From CAWGMT01 sp963823675 (GTDB lineage Bacteria; Planctomycetota; Planctomycetia; Isosphaerales; Isosphaeraceae), in the NCBI GenBank assembly GCA_963823675.1, contig CAWGMT010000020.1, positions 62,001 to 126,000 of the forward strand: 64,000 nt of DNA, written 5' to 3'. The position numbers were made by a program, and so were the translations under genes. The stretch's first letter is position 1; every line of letters begins with the position of its first letter. The notes below the pieces were generated by a model. It was given only the letters and a program-made list of their open reading frames with translations, was not told the origin of the DNA and made no database searches. This document shows positions 17,848-26,751 of the stretch, in pieces.

Positions 17848-18516
17848 GTGCTGGTTCACCGCGGGAGAATCATCGAGATCGGTGTGAGCGACATCACCTG
17901 GGACCTGGTATCAGCGGGATTTGGGAGGCCGCCAGAAGCGGCAACACCGCGACGAATCGGCATGCAATCCGGGATCGCCGCCTCCAAGAGACGGGGTGGT
18001 GTGGTGTTCCTCGAATTCGCCCAAGACAGTGGACCCTCGGTCCAAGTTGACTTGCTCCGCAACCACCAAATCAACGACGCTGATCTGAAGTCACTGAACC
18101 AATTTCCGATACTGCACGAGCTCAAACTCAATTCTGATCGGGTCGTGGACGGCGGGCTTCTAGTGCTCCAAAAATTCAAGAGCCTGGAATTGCTTGCACT
18201 TTCCCGTGCCAGGATCACGGACGCCGGGTTGAAGGCACTTCACGGGTTCAAGGACCTCAAGGTCTTGCATTTGAGCGGCACGAAAGTCACGGATGCTGGA
18301 CTCAAAGAACTTCGAGAACTTCCTGAGTTGGCCGGGTTGTATCTGAACGAGACCAACGTCACGGACGTCGGTTTGAAGGAAATGCGGACGCTCACCGGAC
18401 TCAAGTCCCTGGGACTCTCCGGCACCAGGGTCACCGATGCCGGAATCCCCGAGCTGAAAGCGCTTCCGGCATTGCGCAATCTCGGCCTACAGGTGATTCG
18501 ATCGGCAGACTCATAA
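17848..18516 (+). CDS. Leucine-rich-repeat protein, possibly 5'-damaged
   Basis: The 222-aa product carries about five GALA/LRR-type repeats: ITDAGLKALHGFKDLKVLHL, GTKVTDAGLKEL, NVTDVGLKEM and GTRVTDAGIPEL. These are typical of planctomycete LRR proteins that are usually exported. The current GTG 17848 has no ribosome binding site and no signal peptide. A lipoprotein-like signal with lipobox (VFTAMTCSGC) is encoded from 17781 in a neighbouring frame, so an N-terminal frameshift near 17850 would explain the lack of a start. Its function is protein binding at most; the partner is unknown. Confidence 0.6.
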   Translation: MLVHRGRIIEIGVSDITWDLVSAGFGRPPEAATPRRIGMQSGIAASKRRGGVVFLEFAQDSGPSVQVDLLRNHQINDADLKSLNQFPILHELKLNSDRVVDGGLLVLQKFKSLELLALSRARITDAGLKALHGFKDLKVLHLSGTKVTDAGLKELRELPELAGLYLNETNVTDVGLKEMRTLTGLKSLGLSGTRVTDAGIPELKALPALRNLGLQVIRSADS

Positions 18517-18740
18517 TGGCCGTGAATCCATTCAACTGGGGTCCCCGCGGGATTGCTCTCCAGTCCGAAACAGCAGTGAAAGGTGCAAAACGAAAAGTGC
18601 AAAGTGCAAATTGGCATCTGCATTTGTTGCTTTTCGTTGGCCTTTTGCGCGGCGAGCTTCGGCCGGCGATCTCGCGACGCGTCACCTCGTTGCCAGGCTG
18701 TTGGCCTGGCCATCCGGGACACTTTTTCACTTTGCACATA

Positions 18741-18823
18741 GTACCGAAGGTGGGACTTGAACCCACACCCCCTTGCGGGGACCGAATTTTGAGTCCGGCG
18801 CGTCTGCCGTGGCCGTGGCATTG
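18741..18823 (-). tRNA. tRNA-Leu(CAA)-like, 3' half only (degenerate)
   Basis: On the minus strand the anticodon arm CCGGA-CTCAAAA-TTCGG (anticodon CAA), a class II variable arm (CCCCGCAAGGGGG) and the T arm GTGGG-TTCAAGT-CCCAC are intact. They lead to an acceptor 3' strand CTTCGGT. Upstream of GGCAGACG the matching 5' acceptor and D arm are missing and replaced by sequence shared with 26421-26590. It is unlikely to be a functional tRNA. Confidence 0.55.
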
Positions 18824-18955
18824 GAAACAGGTTGCGGTGATGCTTAAAGTCTGTGAATCCAAGGCTAGCACGTCGCCACCTTGGTGTTTTCGCATTGTGG
18901 CCGCATGGGGCTGACGTTGCCAATACTGTTCCCAATTTGTTCCCAACTCGCGCCC
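18787..18955. repeat. att-like repeat A (tRNA core plus arm repeats)
   Basis: The core TTTTGAGTCCGG (18787-18798, the tRNA anticodon arm) is followed on the plus strand by about 160 bp that align with 26421-26590. This includes three 11-12 nt direct repeats of the type GTTnCCAAnnnT (18917-18950). A core plus distal direct repeats is the layout of a tyrosine-recombinase attachment site. Confidence 0.5.
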
Positions 18956-19260
18956 GAATGGAGGCCCGTACAGGCTTGATGATGCGTGATAGACTGACGC
19001 GCGGCGGCCGATGTCGGATTACACCGGTAAACCCGTCCCAAGTGATCCGCGGGCGATGCCGGAGCGGTCTTGCGACCGATAGGCACAAAACCCGTTAAGG
19101 AGAGGCGCTCGGTCCTGCCAGCCGGGGGTTTTTCGTTGGCCCCGGCTTTCGGCGAAAGAAACATCGTTTTGCCGCTCAAACTGCGGGTGCGTGATGCACT
19201 CCCAGATCCAGATTGCTAGACTCGGACTTGATAGAGAGGTGACGAAAATGCCGGGCATGG

Positions 19261-19590
19261 GTGAGGAGGGCGACGGCAGCCGTGAACGAATCGAATATAC
19301 TCGATGTGACGGAGGATCACGAAGTGAAAGCTGACCCACAACGTGGTGCTGCACCTGCCGAATATCCCCAGCGGATCGGTCGCTACCGCATTGAGCTCGA
19401 TTATCGGGACGCCGCGGTGCTGGTGGCGACCGTGGCCGACGCCCTGCATTACGCCCACAAGCACGGACTCGTTCATAGGGACGTGAAGCCGGGCGATATC
19501 CTGATCGGTCAGGACGACAAGCCCTACGTCGCCGATTTCGGACTGGCACTGAAGGAAGAGAACGCCGGCAAGGGAGCAAGGTACCCAAGA
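19261..19590 (+). pseudogene. Ser/Thr protein kinase remnant lacking most of the N-lobe
   Basis: The frame encodes PQRIGRYRIE, the start of a planctomycete kinase domain, and jumps directly to LDYRDAAVLVATVADALHYA, HKHGLVHRDVKPGDILIG and YVADFGLALKEENAGKG. The glycine loop, the VAIK lysine and helix C are deleted between these blocks. The catalytic-loop Asn is Asp (GDIL for GNIL), and homology stops at about 19590, before the APE region. It is a dead fragment just downstream of the large kinase gene, on the opposite strand. Confidence 0.75.
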
Positions 19591-19737
19591 GCGACACCTC
19601 GCTCGGAACCAAAATCCATTCCGAGCGGTTGGAGACGTTGCGGTTTCCGTCCGCCACTACCCCGCCGGCTTTGTCGATACTGGTCGCGTCCCTGTTTCCG
19701 TCCCCGTCCCTGTTTCCGTCCCATCCCAGACAGGTGG

Positions 19738-22700
19738 TCATTTCGTGTGGGGCTGCGCCGGGGCGGCGGGGGTCGCGTCAAACGGGATCATGGCCTTCGC
19801 TTCCTTGTAAGCCAGCCACATGATCAGGTCGTTCTCGTCGGCACCGCCCTTAAGCGGTTTCTGCTCGTCGACGGGCAGCGGTTTCATCTTCGCGGCCGCT
19901 TCGGTCGCGAGCTTGCGGGCAAGGTCGGTCTTGCCTTGTCGAAACTGGCCCATCGCGCGGTAGAACGCTGAAGTGCTTGATACAGCGTTATTTTTACCTG
20001 GATCATTCATCGCCGCGGTCAAAGCGGCGTCGGCTTCCGCGAAGTGTCCGCTCCGGTATTCTGCCATGCCGAGGGCCATCTCGTAATAAACCAGCCACTG
20101 GGAACCCTTTCCATGTTCCACCACGCGACGGGCGAGAACCAGCGCGGTTTCGCACCGCTTGGGGTCGGCCTGGCGCAGGCTGCAACACTTCGCCGCCCAT
20201 TCGGCGACCGGGGGACCTTCCGTATCTTTCGCGAGCGAAAGGAGTTTCTCGCAAGTGGAGGAAAGCTCCTTGTCCTGCCCAAACCACGCCTGGAGGGCAG
20301 CTATCCTCATATAGCCGTAGGACAGGTCACGGCGGAAATTGATGTCAGAGGGGTTGTCGTCGACCAGCTTCTGCCGGATCGCCACCGCCTTGCGGAACTC
20401 GGCCTCCGCCTCCGCTGGCTTGCCCATGTTCGACAGCAGGATGCCGCGGTTGAATTGGTAGTCCGCCAGGCTGCTGCGTGAGCCGGTGTCGGCGGGGAGG
20501 TCGTCGACCAGCTTCTGCCAGAGTGCCAGCGCGTTGCGGTACTCGGCCTCCGCCTCCGCTGGCTTGCCCGTCTTCGACAGCAGCTCGGCGAGCGCGCGGT
20601 GAATCCACGCCAGCTTGCTGCGAAATTCGGTGACGGCGGGGTCGTCGTCGGCCAGCTTCTGCCAGAATGCCACCGCCTTGCGGAACTCGGCCTCCGCCTC
20701 CGCTGGATTGCCCGTCTTCGACAGCAGGCTGGCGAGACAGCCGTGGCTTTTCGCCAGCCATTCGGGGAATTCGGTGACGGCGCGGTTGTCGTCGGCCAGC
20801 TTCTGCCAGAGCGCCAGCGCCTTGCGGTACTCGGCCTCCGCCTCCGCCGGGTTGCCCGCCTCCCCCAGCAGGATGCCGTGGTTTAAGTGGCTGAGCGCCA
20901 GGCTGCTGCGGAATTCGGTGACCGCGGGGTTGTCGTCGGCCAGCTTCTGCTGGAGCGCCAGCATCTTGCGGAACTCGGCCGCCGCCGCGACTGGCTTGCC
21001 CATGTGATTCAACACGGCGCCGAGGTTGTTGTGACTCATCGCCAGCTTGCTGCGGAATTCGGTGACGGCGGGGTGGTCGTCGGCCAGCTTCTGCAAGAGC
21101 GCCAGCCCCTTGCGGTGCTCGGCCTCCGCGTCCGCCCGCTTGCCCGCTTCATCCAGCACCAACCCGAGGACGTTGTGGCTGATCGCCAGGCTGCTGCGGA
21201 ATTTCGTGACGGCGGGGTTGTCGTCGGCCAGCTTCTGGTAGATCTCCAGCGCCCGGCGGTACTCGGCCTCCTCCTGCGACGGCTTGCCCGTCCCCCCCAG
21301 CAGGACGCCGATCCGGAGGACCGTGTCCGCCAGGTCGTGGCGAGCGTCGTTGGAGGCTTCGGGAGCGGCGGCCAGCGCCTCCTGGTCGGCCCTCGCCAGC
21401 CGGTAGGCCGCCAGGGCGGCGGCGGACTTGCCCGTGGTCCTTAGGAGCCCGCCCATTTGCGACCGGCAGGCCGCCAGCGCGGCCCGCGCCGACGGATCGG
21501 CACCCGCCGGGCCGGCTAGCAGCGACTCCGACCGCCGGTAGGCCGCCAGCGCCTCGTCCGTCTTGCCGGTCGCTTCGAGCAGCCCTGCGACCGCCATCAA
21601 GCTGCGCCCGACGTTGACCTTGGCCACGACGCCGGCTCCGGGCTCGGCCGCCAGCGCCTCGTGAGCCGCCAGGACCGCACGATGCGCCGCCAGGGCGTCC
21701 TCGTTGCGGCCGACCTTGCCTGTCAGGTCGGCCAGCTCGAAGTTGGACTGCGCCAGGGCGCGCCGCGAAGCGATGTCGGTCTCCTTGCCGAGCAGGGCGC
21801 CGAGCTTGCCATAGAAGTCCGAGGCCGATTTCAAGAGCCGGTTGCGCAGGTCCTTGAATTTCTCCTCCTTGAGCAGGAAGTCCTCACTCACGCCGGTGTG
21901 GAAGGTCTTGATCGCCTCCGTTGCCAGCTTGTACCGCGCCTCCACGGCAGCACGCGATTTGGTGAGCTGGCCGTTGGCTTCATTCAGGGCCATGTTCGCG
22001 CGCGTTTCTCTCGTCAGCGAGGCCTTGAGCATGGCGTTGGCCGCCGTCTGCACGGCCGCCACCGCGGCCAGGCCGCCCAGCAGCGACAGTAGCACCAGGC
22101 TCGCGGCGAGCACCCCGTTGCGATGCCTGCGGACAAATTTCTTCGTTCGGTAGACCCGACTCGGCGGCGCGGCCAGTACCGGCTCGGACGAAAGGTGCCG
22201 ATTGATGTCGGCGGCGAAGCCGTTGGCTGTCTCGTACCGCCGGGTGCGGTCCTTCTCCAAGGCCTTCATCACGATCCAGTCGAGATCACCCGTCAATGCT
22301 CGCTTCAATTGCGCCGGATCGATGCTGCGACCGGCCGCGATGTTGGGCAGCCCTTCCGCCGTGCTCACCTTCGTGCTCGGACGGGGCGGATCGACCTCCC
22401 GCACCATGCGCAGCATCTCCAAGAGCGCACCTCGCTTGAACTGCGAAGCATCCAGCGGCGGCGAACCGGCGAGCAACTCGTAGAGGATCACGCCCAGCGC
22501 ATAGACGTCGGTCCGTGTGTCGACGTCCATCGACGACGGGTCCGCTTGCTCGGGCGACATATAGGTAGGCGTGCCGACGATCGCTCCGGTATCGCCCAGG
22601 CTTTGGTCGGTCAGGTCGAACTCCGTGGCCTTGGCCACGCCGAAATCGATGACCTTGGGCGTGGGACGGCCGTTGACCTCGGTGACCATCACGTTCGAAG

Positions 22701-23499
22701 GCTTGAGGTCGCGGTGAATGATTCCCTTTTGATGGGCATGCTGCACCGCCTGGCAGACGGCCACGAACAGCTCCAACCGGGCCTTGAACGGCAGCCGTTT
22801 GCGGTCACAATAATCCGTGATCGGCAGGCCGTTCACCAGCTCCATCACAAAGAAAGGCTGGCCGGTTTCGGTGGTGCCTCCGTCGTAAACGCGGGCGATA
22901 TTCGGGTGATCCATCAGGGCCAGCGCCTGGCGTTCGGCGTCGAACCGGGCCAGAACCGCGCGGGAGTCCGTGCCAAGCTTGATCAACTTGAGTGCGACCT
23001 GGCGTTTCACCGGTTCGGTCTGCTCGGCCAGGTAGACGGTGCCCAGCCCGCCTTCGCCGAGTACGTTCCGCAGCGTGTATCGCATCGCAATGACCTGGCC
23101 GGGCACGAACCCGCCGGGCCGGTTTTTCCGCCCTGAGACGGCGATCGTGGGGTTCGTGGTGCCAGACCCATTCTCCGCGCAGGCGAGCGTTTCCGAGGCG
23201 GAGGTTCTTGCCGATTGGTATGTCTCGTTGGCAATCGTTTCCGCTGAATTGGTGGCAATCGACGGCGCATCGGTTCCGGTGGCGGCAAGGGTCTCTAACC
23301 CGTCAGCGACCGGTCTCTCCGGGCCTTGTGCAAGGAAGCGGCCTGCCTGGTCGTGGGCCGCCAGTAGCGCCTCGACTCCTGCCTTGAGCGCTGGGTTGCC
23401 GCGACATGCGTCCTCGAGGTACGCGTCCCGCTCGGGGCCGCTTGGCCGCTCAAGGGCTTCACAGAATAAGCTCTTCAGGTCGGGATCGGGCGAAGTCAC
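19738..23499 (-). CDS. Transmembrane Ser/Thr protein kinase with C-terminal tetratricopeptide repeats
   Basis: The 1253-aa protein has an N-terminal helical region, then a complete kinase domain at about residues 140-400: GEGGLGTVYLAEQ, VALKLIKLG, HRDLKPSNVMV, VIDFGVAKA, GTPTYMSPEQA. One membrane span follows (NGVLAASLVLLSLLGGLAAVA, about 470-490). An extracytoplasmic TPR array has at least eight near-identical repeats, each ending in AEAEAEYRKALALWQKLADD-like sequence. The repeat units are nearly identical at DNA level (20340-21250). The sigma factor at 23569 lies 69 nt upstream on the same strand, the usual planctomycete pairing. Ligand and targets are unknown. Confidence 0.9.
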   Translation of the reverse strand: MTSPDPDLKSLFCEALERPSGPERDAYLEDACRGNPALKAGVEALLAAHDQAGRFLAQGPERPVADGLETLAATGTDAPSIATNSAETIANETYQSARTSASETLACAENGSGTTNPTIAVSGRKNRPGGFVPGQVIAMRYTLRNVLGEGGLGTVYLAEQTEPVKRQVALKLIKLGTDSRAVLARFDAERQALALMDHPNIARVYDGGTTETGQPFFVMELVNGLPITDYCDRKRLPFKARLELFVAVCQAVQHAHQKGIIHRDLKPSNVMVTEVNGRPTPKVIDFGVAKATEFDLTDQSLGDTGAIVGTPTYMSPEQADPSSMDVDTRTDVYALGVILYELLAGSPPLDASQFKRGALLEMLRMVREVDPPRPSTKVSTAEGLPNIAAGRSIDPAQLKRALTGDLDWIVMKALEKDRTRRYETANGFAADINRHLSSEPVLAAPPSRVYRTKKFVRRHRNGVLAASLVLLSLLGGLAAVAAVQTAANAMLKASLTRETRANMALNEANGQLTKSRAAVEARYKLATEAIKTFHTGVSEDFLLKEEKFKDLRNRLLKSASDFYGKLGALLGKETDIASRRALAQSNFELADLTGKVGRNEDALAAHRAVLAAHEALAAEPGAGVVAKVNVGRSLMAVAGLLEATGKTDEALAAYRRSESLLAGPAGADPSARAALAACRSQMGGLLRTTGKSAAALAAYRLARADQEALAAAPEASNDARHDLADTVLRIGVLLGGTGKPSQEEAEYRRALEIYQKLADDNPAVTKFRSSLAISHNVLGLVLDEAGKRADAEAEHRKGLALLQKLADDHPAVTEFRSKLAMSHNNLGAVLNHMGKPVAAAAEFRKMLALQQKLADDNPAVTEFRSSLALSHLNHGILLGEAGNPAEAEAEYRKALALWQKLADDNRAVTEFPEWLAKSHGCLASLLSKTGNPAEAEAEFRKAVAFWQKLADDDPAVTEFRSKLAWIHRALAELLSKTGKPAEAEAEYRNALALWQKLVDDLPADTGSRSSLADYQFNRGILLSNMGKPAEAEAEFRKAVAIRQKLVDDNPSDINFRRDLSYGYMRIAALQAWFGQDKELSSTCEKLLSLAKDTEGPPVAEWAAKCCSLRQADPKRCETALVLARRVVEHGKGSQWLVYYEMALGMAEYRSGHFAEADAALTAAMNDPGKNNAVSSTSAFYRAMGQFRQGKTDLARKLATEAAAKMKPLPVDEQKPLKGGADENDLIMWLAYKEAKAMIPFDATPAAPAQPHTK

Positions 23500-23568
23500 G
23501 GATGTCGACTCCTCGGGATCGGCTCGGAACGACTCAGGATCGGGGGCCCGAAAGCGGCCTCCTCATCG

Positions 23569-24156
23569 TCATGCTCCGTCTGGCTTCGCCGTGCGACAGG
23601 AATTTTCCGAAAGCTGCCGAAAAAGCCAGGCGCGTGCGAACGCCCAGTCGCGGTCGGCGGTCCGTCGGACCACCCCCAACGTCTTCGCCGCTTCGTCCTG
23701 GGTCAGTCCCGCGAACATACGGAGCTTGACCAACGAGGCGGCGCGGGGGTCTTCTCGCTCAAGCCGGGAAAGGGCGGTGTCGAGGTCGAGCAGGTCGTCT
23801 GGCGAAGCGTCGAGCCGAGCCACGGCGTTGAGGTCGAGCTCCTCCCGACGTCGCGAAGGTCCGGCTCTCCGCAGCCGCTTGCGGTTGCGAGCATGGTCGA
23901 CCAGCACGCGCCGCATGGCCTCAGACGCTGCCGCGAAGAAGTGGCCTCGGTTGTCGAACTTCTGATCTCCCACTAGCCGCAAGTAGGCCTCATGAACCAG
24001 AGCCGTTGCGTTAAGGGTATGGCCGCTCGCCTCGTTCGCCATGTGCGCCGCCGCCAGCCTGCGCAGCTCGTCGTAGACCAGCGGCAGTAGCCGTTCGGCG
24101 GCTTGCGGGCTTCCCGCTTCAATGGCGCCAAGAATGCGGGTGACCTCGTTGTTCAT
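23569..24156 (-). CDS. ECF-like sigma factor
   Basis: This 195-aa protein has region 2 (YDELRRLAAAHMANEASGHT, ATALVHEAYLRL, FDNRGHFFAAASEAMRRVLV) and region 4 (LVKLRMFAGLTQDEAAKTLG, VVRRTADRDWAFARAWL). This places it in the ECF-sigma-70-like group abundant in Planctomycetes and often next to kinase-TPR genes. It would direct RNA polymerase to a small regulon. ATG 24156 gives the expected N-terminus. The downstream kinase on the same strand is the likely signalling partner; no anti-sigma factor is seen nearby. Confidence 0.9.
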   Translation of the reverse strand: MNNEVTRILGAIEAGSPQAAERLLPLVYDELRRLAAAHMANEASGHTLNATALVHEAYLRLVGDQKFDNRGHFFAAASEAMRRVLVDHARNRKRLRRAGPSRRREELDLNAVARLDASPDDLLDLDTALSRLEREDPRAASLVKLRMFAGLTQDEAAKTLGVVRRTADRDWAFARAWLFRQLSENSCRTAKPDGA

Positions 24157-24596
24157 GAGGTCCAGAATACCGCTCCGGACGAAGATCGGCCAACATGGAG
24201 GGAACGGGACGTTCGAGGGGAAGCGATCGCACGATCAACGCGAGAACCCCCGTCGCGACAATTCGGACGGGGCAGAGTGCTTCGCTGCTATGCGGCCACC
24301 TTGCGTCGGGCAACATGAATCCCGGCGATCCCGGCAAGGCGGGGCGAGATTCAGGTAGCAAGGCGACTGTCGAGTTGGAGATCTACCAATATCTCGAAGA
24401 GCCGCGATGGCTTCACGCTGATCGTGGTGGATGCAGGCTATTAATGCCCAACCCCTCGAAAAGGTAAAAGTAGCTCTGAACGGAACCTCTACTCAGCAGG
24501 CCCATCATCACTTTCCTGTTGGATCATCGATAAAATCGAGGATGTGGAACGTCGGCTCAAGCTATTCTGAAGAACCTGAGGTGGAGATTTTGTACC
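24157..24596. other. Gene-free stretch upstream of the sigma factor
   Basis: No conserved ORF was found. It should contain the divergent promoters of the sigma factor (minus) and the reductase-like gene (plus), but no confident -10/-35 pair was identified. Confidence 0.35.
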
Positions 24597-25034
24597 ATGG
24601 CAAAGCTCGTCTATGGAATGAACCAGTCGTTGGATGGCTACGTCGACCATCTGGAATTTGGGCCAAGCCCGGCGCTCTTTCGTCACTTCATAGAACAAGT
24701 GCGCGACCTGACGGGCAGTGTGTACGGTCGCCGCATGTACGAGGTAATGCGTTATTGGGACGAAGACTGCCCGGATTGGGGCGCGGAGGAACACGACTTC
24801 GCGGCGGCGTGGCGGAGCCAGCCGAAGTGGGTTGTGTCGCGCACGTTGAAGTCGGTCGGACCCAACGCCACACTTGTCGAGGATGACATCGAGGCGGTGA
24901 TACGTGGGCTGAAGGCACAGCTAGTTGGGGAGATTCAAGTTGCCGGACCAGACTTGGCAGGAAGCCTAACCAACCTTGGTCTTATTGATGAGTATCGACT
25001 TTACCTCCACCCCATCGTACTTGGTCGCGGCTAG
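24597..25034 (+). CDS. Dihydrofolate-reductase-like (RibD C-terminal domain) protein, C-terminally truncated
   Basis: The 145-aa product begins MAKLVYGMNQSLDGYVDHLE and contains SVYGRRMYEVM and PKWVVSRTL, characteristic of the small RibD_C/DHFR-like reductases. Family members are about 180-200 aa and continue past VLGRG with a last beta strand. Here a TAG follows VLGRG directly, so about 40 residues are missing. GGTGGAG lies about 11 nt before ATG 24597. Bases 24776-24901 are repeated at 26296-26421. The truncation and duplication suggest the gene was caught in a rearrangement. Substrate unknown. Confidence 0.7.
   Translation: MAKLVYGMNQSLDGYVDHLEFGPSPALFRHFIEQVRDLTGSVYGRRMYEVMRYWDEDCPDWGAEEHDFAAAWRSQPKWVVSRTLKSVGPNATLVEDDIEAVIRGLKAQLVGEIQVAGPDLAGSLTNLGLIDEYRLYLHPIVLGRG
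24776..24901. repeat. 126-bp direct repeat, copy 1 (inside reductase-like gene)
   Basis: Identical to 26296-26421 except for one base (G24827 versus A26347). The copies are 1,520 bp apart in direct orientation and flank the chimeric beta-lactamase-fold gene. Confidence 0.95.
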
Positions 25035-25290
25035 CCAAGCTGCCGAAGTCTTGGCAGAAGCGATAAAACCTGCCTGACAAACGGCCGCATGCGTTGCAGC
25101 ATGAACCGAAAAGTCTTTCATTCCGCGCGGCCTCTTGTCGATTGACGCCGACTCCGTACGACCATTTTGTGTGACCAGTCACTCCAACGTGACTCGGAAG
25201 CGGTCATTACTATGCACGACTCGCTGACAGCACCAGACCCCCAGAAGCCGGCCGACGCACAGCGCAACCTGAAACGAAGGAGAAATCGCC

Positions 25291-26244
25291 ATGCCAACGG
25301 TCGTCAATGCTCAACCCAGAACAGTCTCGCGCGAGGAATGGCTGACCGCGCGCCGTGAGTTGCTCGAGAAAGAGAAGGAGTTTTTCATGCCACATCGACG
25401 GTTCCTCGCACTCATCGTCATGACTGTAGTCAGCGGCCTCTACGGGCTCGACGCACGGGCCGACGAGCCGCCGCGCTACGAAGTGTATGCTGTCCGGTAT
25501 GGCACGTGCCCCGGCTGTCCAGTCTCTTTTCTCGTGCAGGGGGCCGAACCGCAGCGGAAGGTCAACCTCGCCATGACTTTCTGGGTACTGAAAGGCCCAG
25601 GCGGGCGGACGGTCCTGGTTGATGCCGGATTCTACCGGCCGCAGTTCTTCAAGGATTTCGAAGGGATCGCCGACTACACTCGACCCGACCGGGCGGTCGG
25701 GCGACTCGGGATCAAGCCGGAAGAGGTCACCGACGTCATCGTCACACACATGCACTCGGATCACTTCGATGGCGTCGATTTGTTTCCGAAGGCAACGGTC
25801 TGGATCCAGAAAGATGAGTTCAATCATTACACGCGCGAGGTCAAGCCGCCGTCCGACAAAGGCGCGGCGACCGCGCAGGATGACGTCTCGGCCCTGGTGA
25901 AGCTGAACACTGAGGGCCGTGTTCGTCTGGTCGACGGCGACGCGAAGGAGATCATACCGGGAGTGACGGTTTACACCGGAGGGAAGCACACGTTCGCGTC
26001 GCAGTACGTGGGCGTAAATACGAAGTCGGGCCGCATGGTGGTGGCGTCGGACAACGTCTATTTGTACGAGAACCTCGACAAGCACGTGCCGATCACGGCT
26101 ACGCTCGACGCCAAGTCAAACCTGGCTGCGCAGGACCGGATGAAGCAGCTCGCGACCAACCCTCGATTGATCATCCCGGGACACGACCCGGAGGTGTTCG
26201 TCCGGTTCCCGAAGCCGGGGAATGGTGTGGCTCGAATCGAGTAG
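25291..26244 (+). CDS. Exported metallo-beta-lactamase-fold hydrolase with a DUF899 N-terminal remnant fused in frame
   Basis: The body (from ATG 25387) has a signal peptide (RRFLALIVMTVVSGLYGLDARA) and a metallo-beta-lactamase fold with the Zn motif THMHSDHFDG, TGGKHTF, ASDNVYLYE and IPGHDP. It resembles N-acyl-homoserine-lactonase-type members. The first 31 codons (25291-25386) instead read VSREEWLTARRELLEKEKEF, the opening of DUF899 thioredoxin-like proteins. Both starts have good sites: AAGGAG 8 nt before ATG 25291, and AAGGAG 6 nt before ATG 25387. Translation from the second would give a normal exported enzyme. The substrate is uncertain. Confidence 0.8.
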   Translation: MPTVVNAQPRTVSREEWLTARRELLEKEKEFFMPHRRFLALIVMTVVSGLYGLDARADEPPRYEVYAVRYGTCPGCPVSFLVQGAEPQRKVNLAMTFWVLKGPGGRTVLVDAGFYRPQFFKDFEGIADYTRPDRAVGRLGIKPEEVTDVIVTHMHSDHFDGVDLFPKATVWIQKDEFNHYTREVKPPSDKGAATAQDDVSALVKLNTEGRVRLVDGDAKEIIPGVTVYTGGKHTFASQYVGVNTKSGRMVVASDNVYLYENLDKHVPITATLDAKSNLAAQDRMKQLATNPRLIIPGHDPEVFVRFPKPGNGVARIE

Positions 26245-26295
26245 GACTGAGAGCGGGAATCGTGGTGTGCGCAGACCCTCCCTTCACGAGAGGCG

Positions 26296-26421
26296 TTGGG
26301 GCGCGGAGGAACACGACTTCGCGGCGGCGTGGCGGAGCCAGCCGAAATGGGTTGTGTCGCGCACGTTGAAGTCGGTCGGACCCAACGCCACACTTGTCGA
26401 GGATGACATCGAGGCGGTGAT
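26296..26421. repeat. 126-bp direct repeat, copy 2
   Basis: A second copy of reductase-gene bases 24776-24901. Its right end abuts exactly the tRNA-Leu-like core TTTTGAGTCCGG, so the junction coincides with the putative att core. Confidence 0.95.
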
Positions 26422-26590
26422 TTTGAGTCCGGGACTTCTGCCACATCCCTGGTATTGGAAACACGTTGCAGTGATACTTAAAATCCTTGCTTTCAAGGCG
26501 GTTAGCATGCCGCCCTGACCAACCTACGTTGTAGTGGCATTGGGCTGATATTGCCAATCCTGTTACCAAACTGTTGCCAAATCGGCCCGC
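26421..26590. repeat. att-like repeat B
   Basis: The core TTTTGAGTCCGG (26421-26432) is followed by about 160 bp homologous to 18787-18955, ending in three 11-12 nt direct repeats (ATTGCCAATCCT, GTTACCAAACT, GTTGCCAAATC; 26549-26583). The tRNA half found at copies A and C is replaced here by the duplicated reductase segment. Confidence 0.5.
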
Positions 26591-26659
26591 TTGGTGGGTT
26601 CGTGACCATGTCGTTCGATGTCGAACTGAAGTTCGAGCGAGGGTCTCCGGCGTCCGCTC

Positions 26660-26736
26660 GGCGCGGGTCTACGCATTCGCCGGAACGGTCGCGCCGCCGG
26701 AACCTCGCACCATCCACCGATTCTCTGTAAGCTTTC
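26660..26736. repeat. About 78-bp dispersed repeat R2
   Basis: Partner of R1 (17646-17724). It ends about 16 bp before the truncated polysaccharide deacetylase begins. Confidence 0.55.
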
Positions 26737-26751
26737 GAGTTCGTTTTTCTC

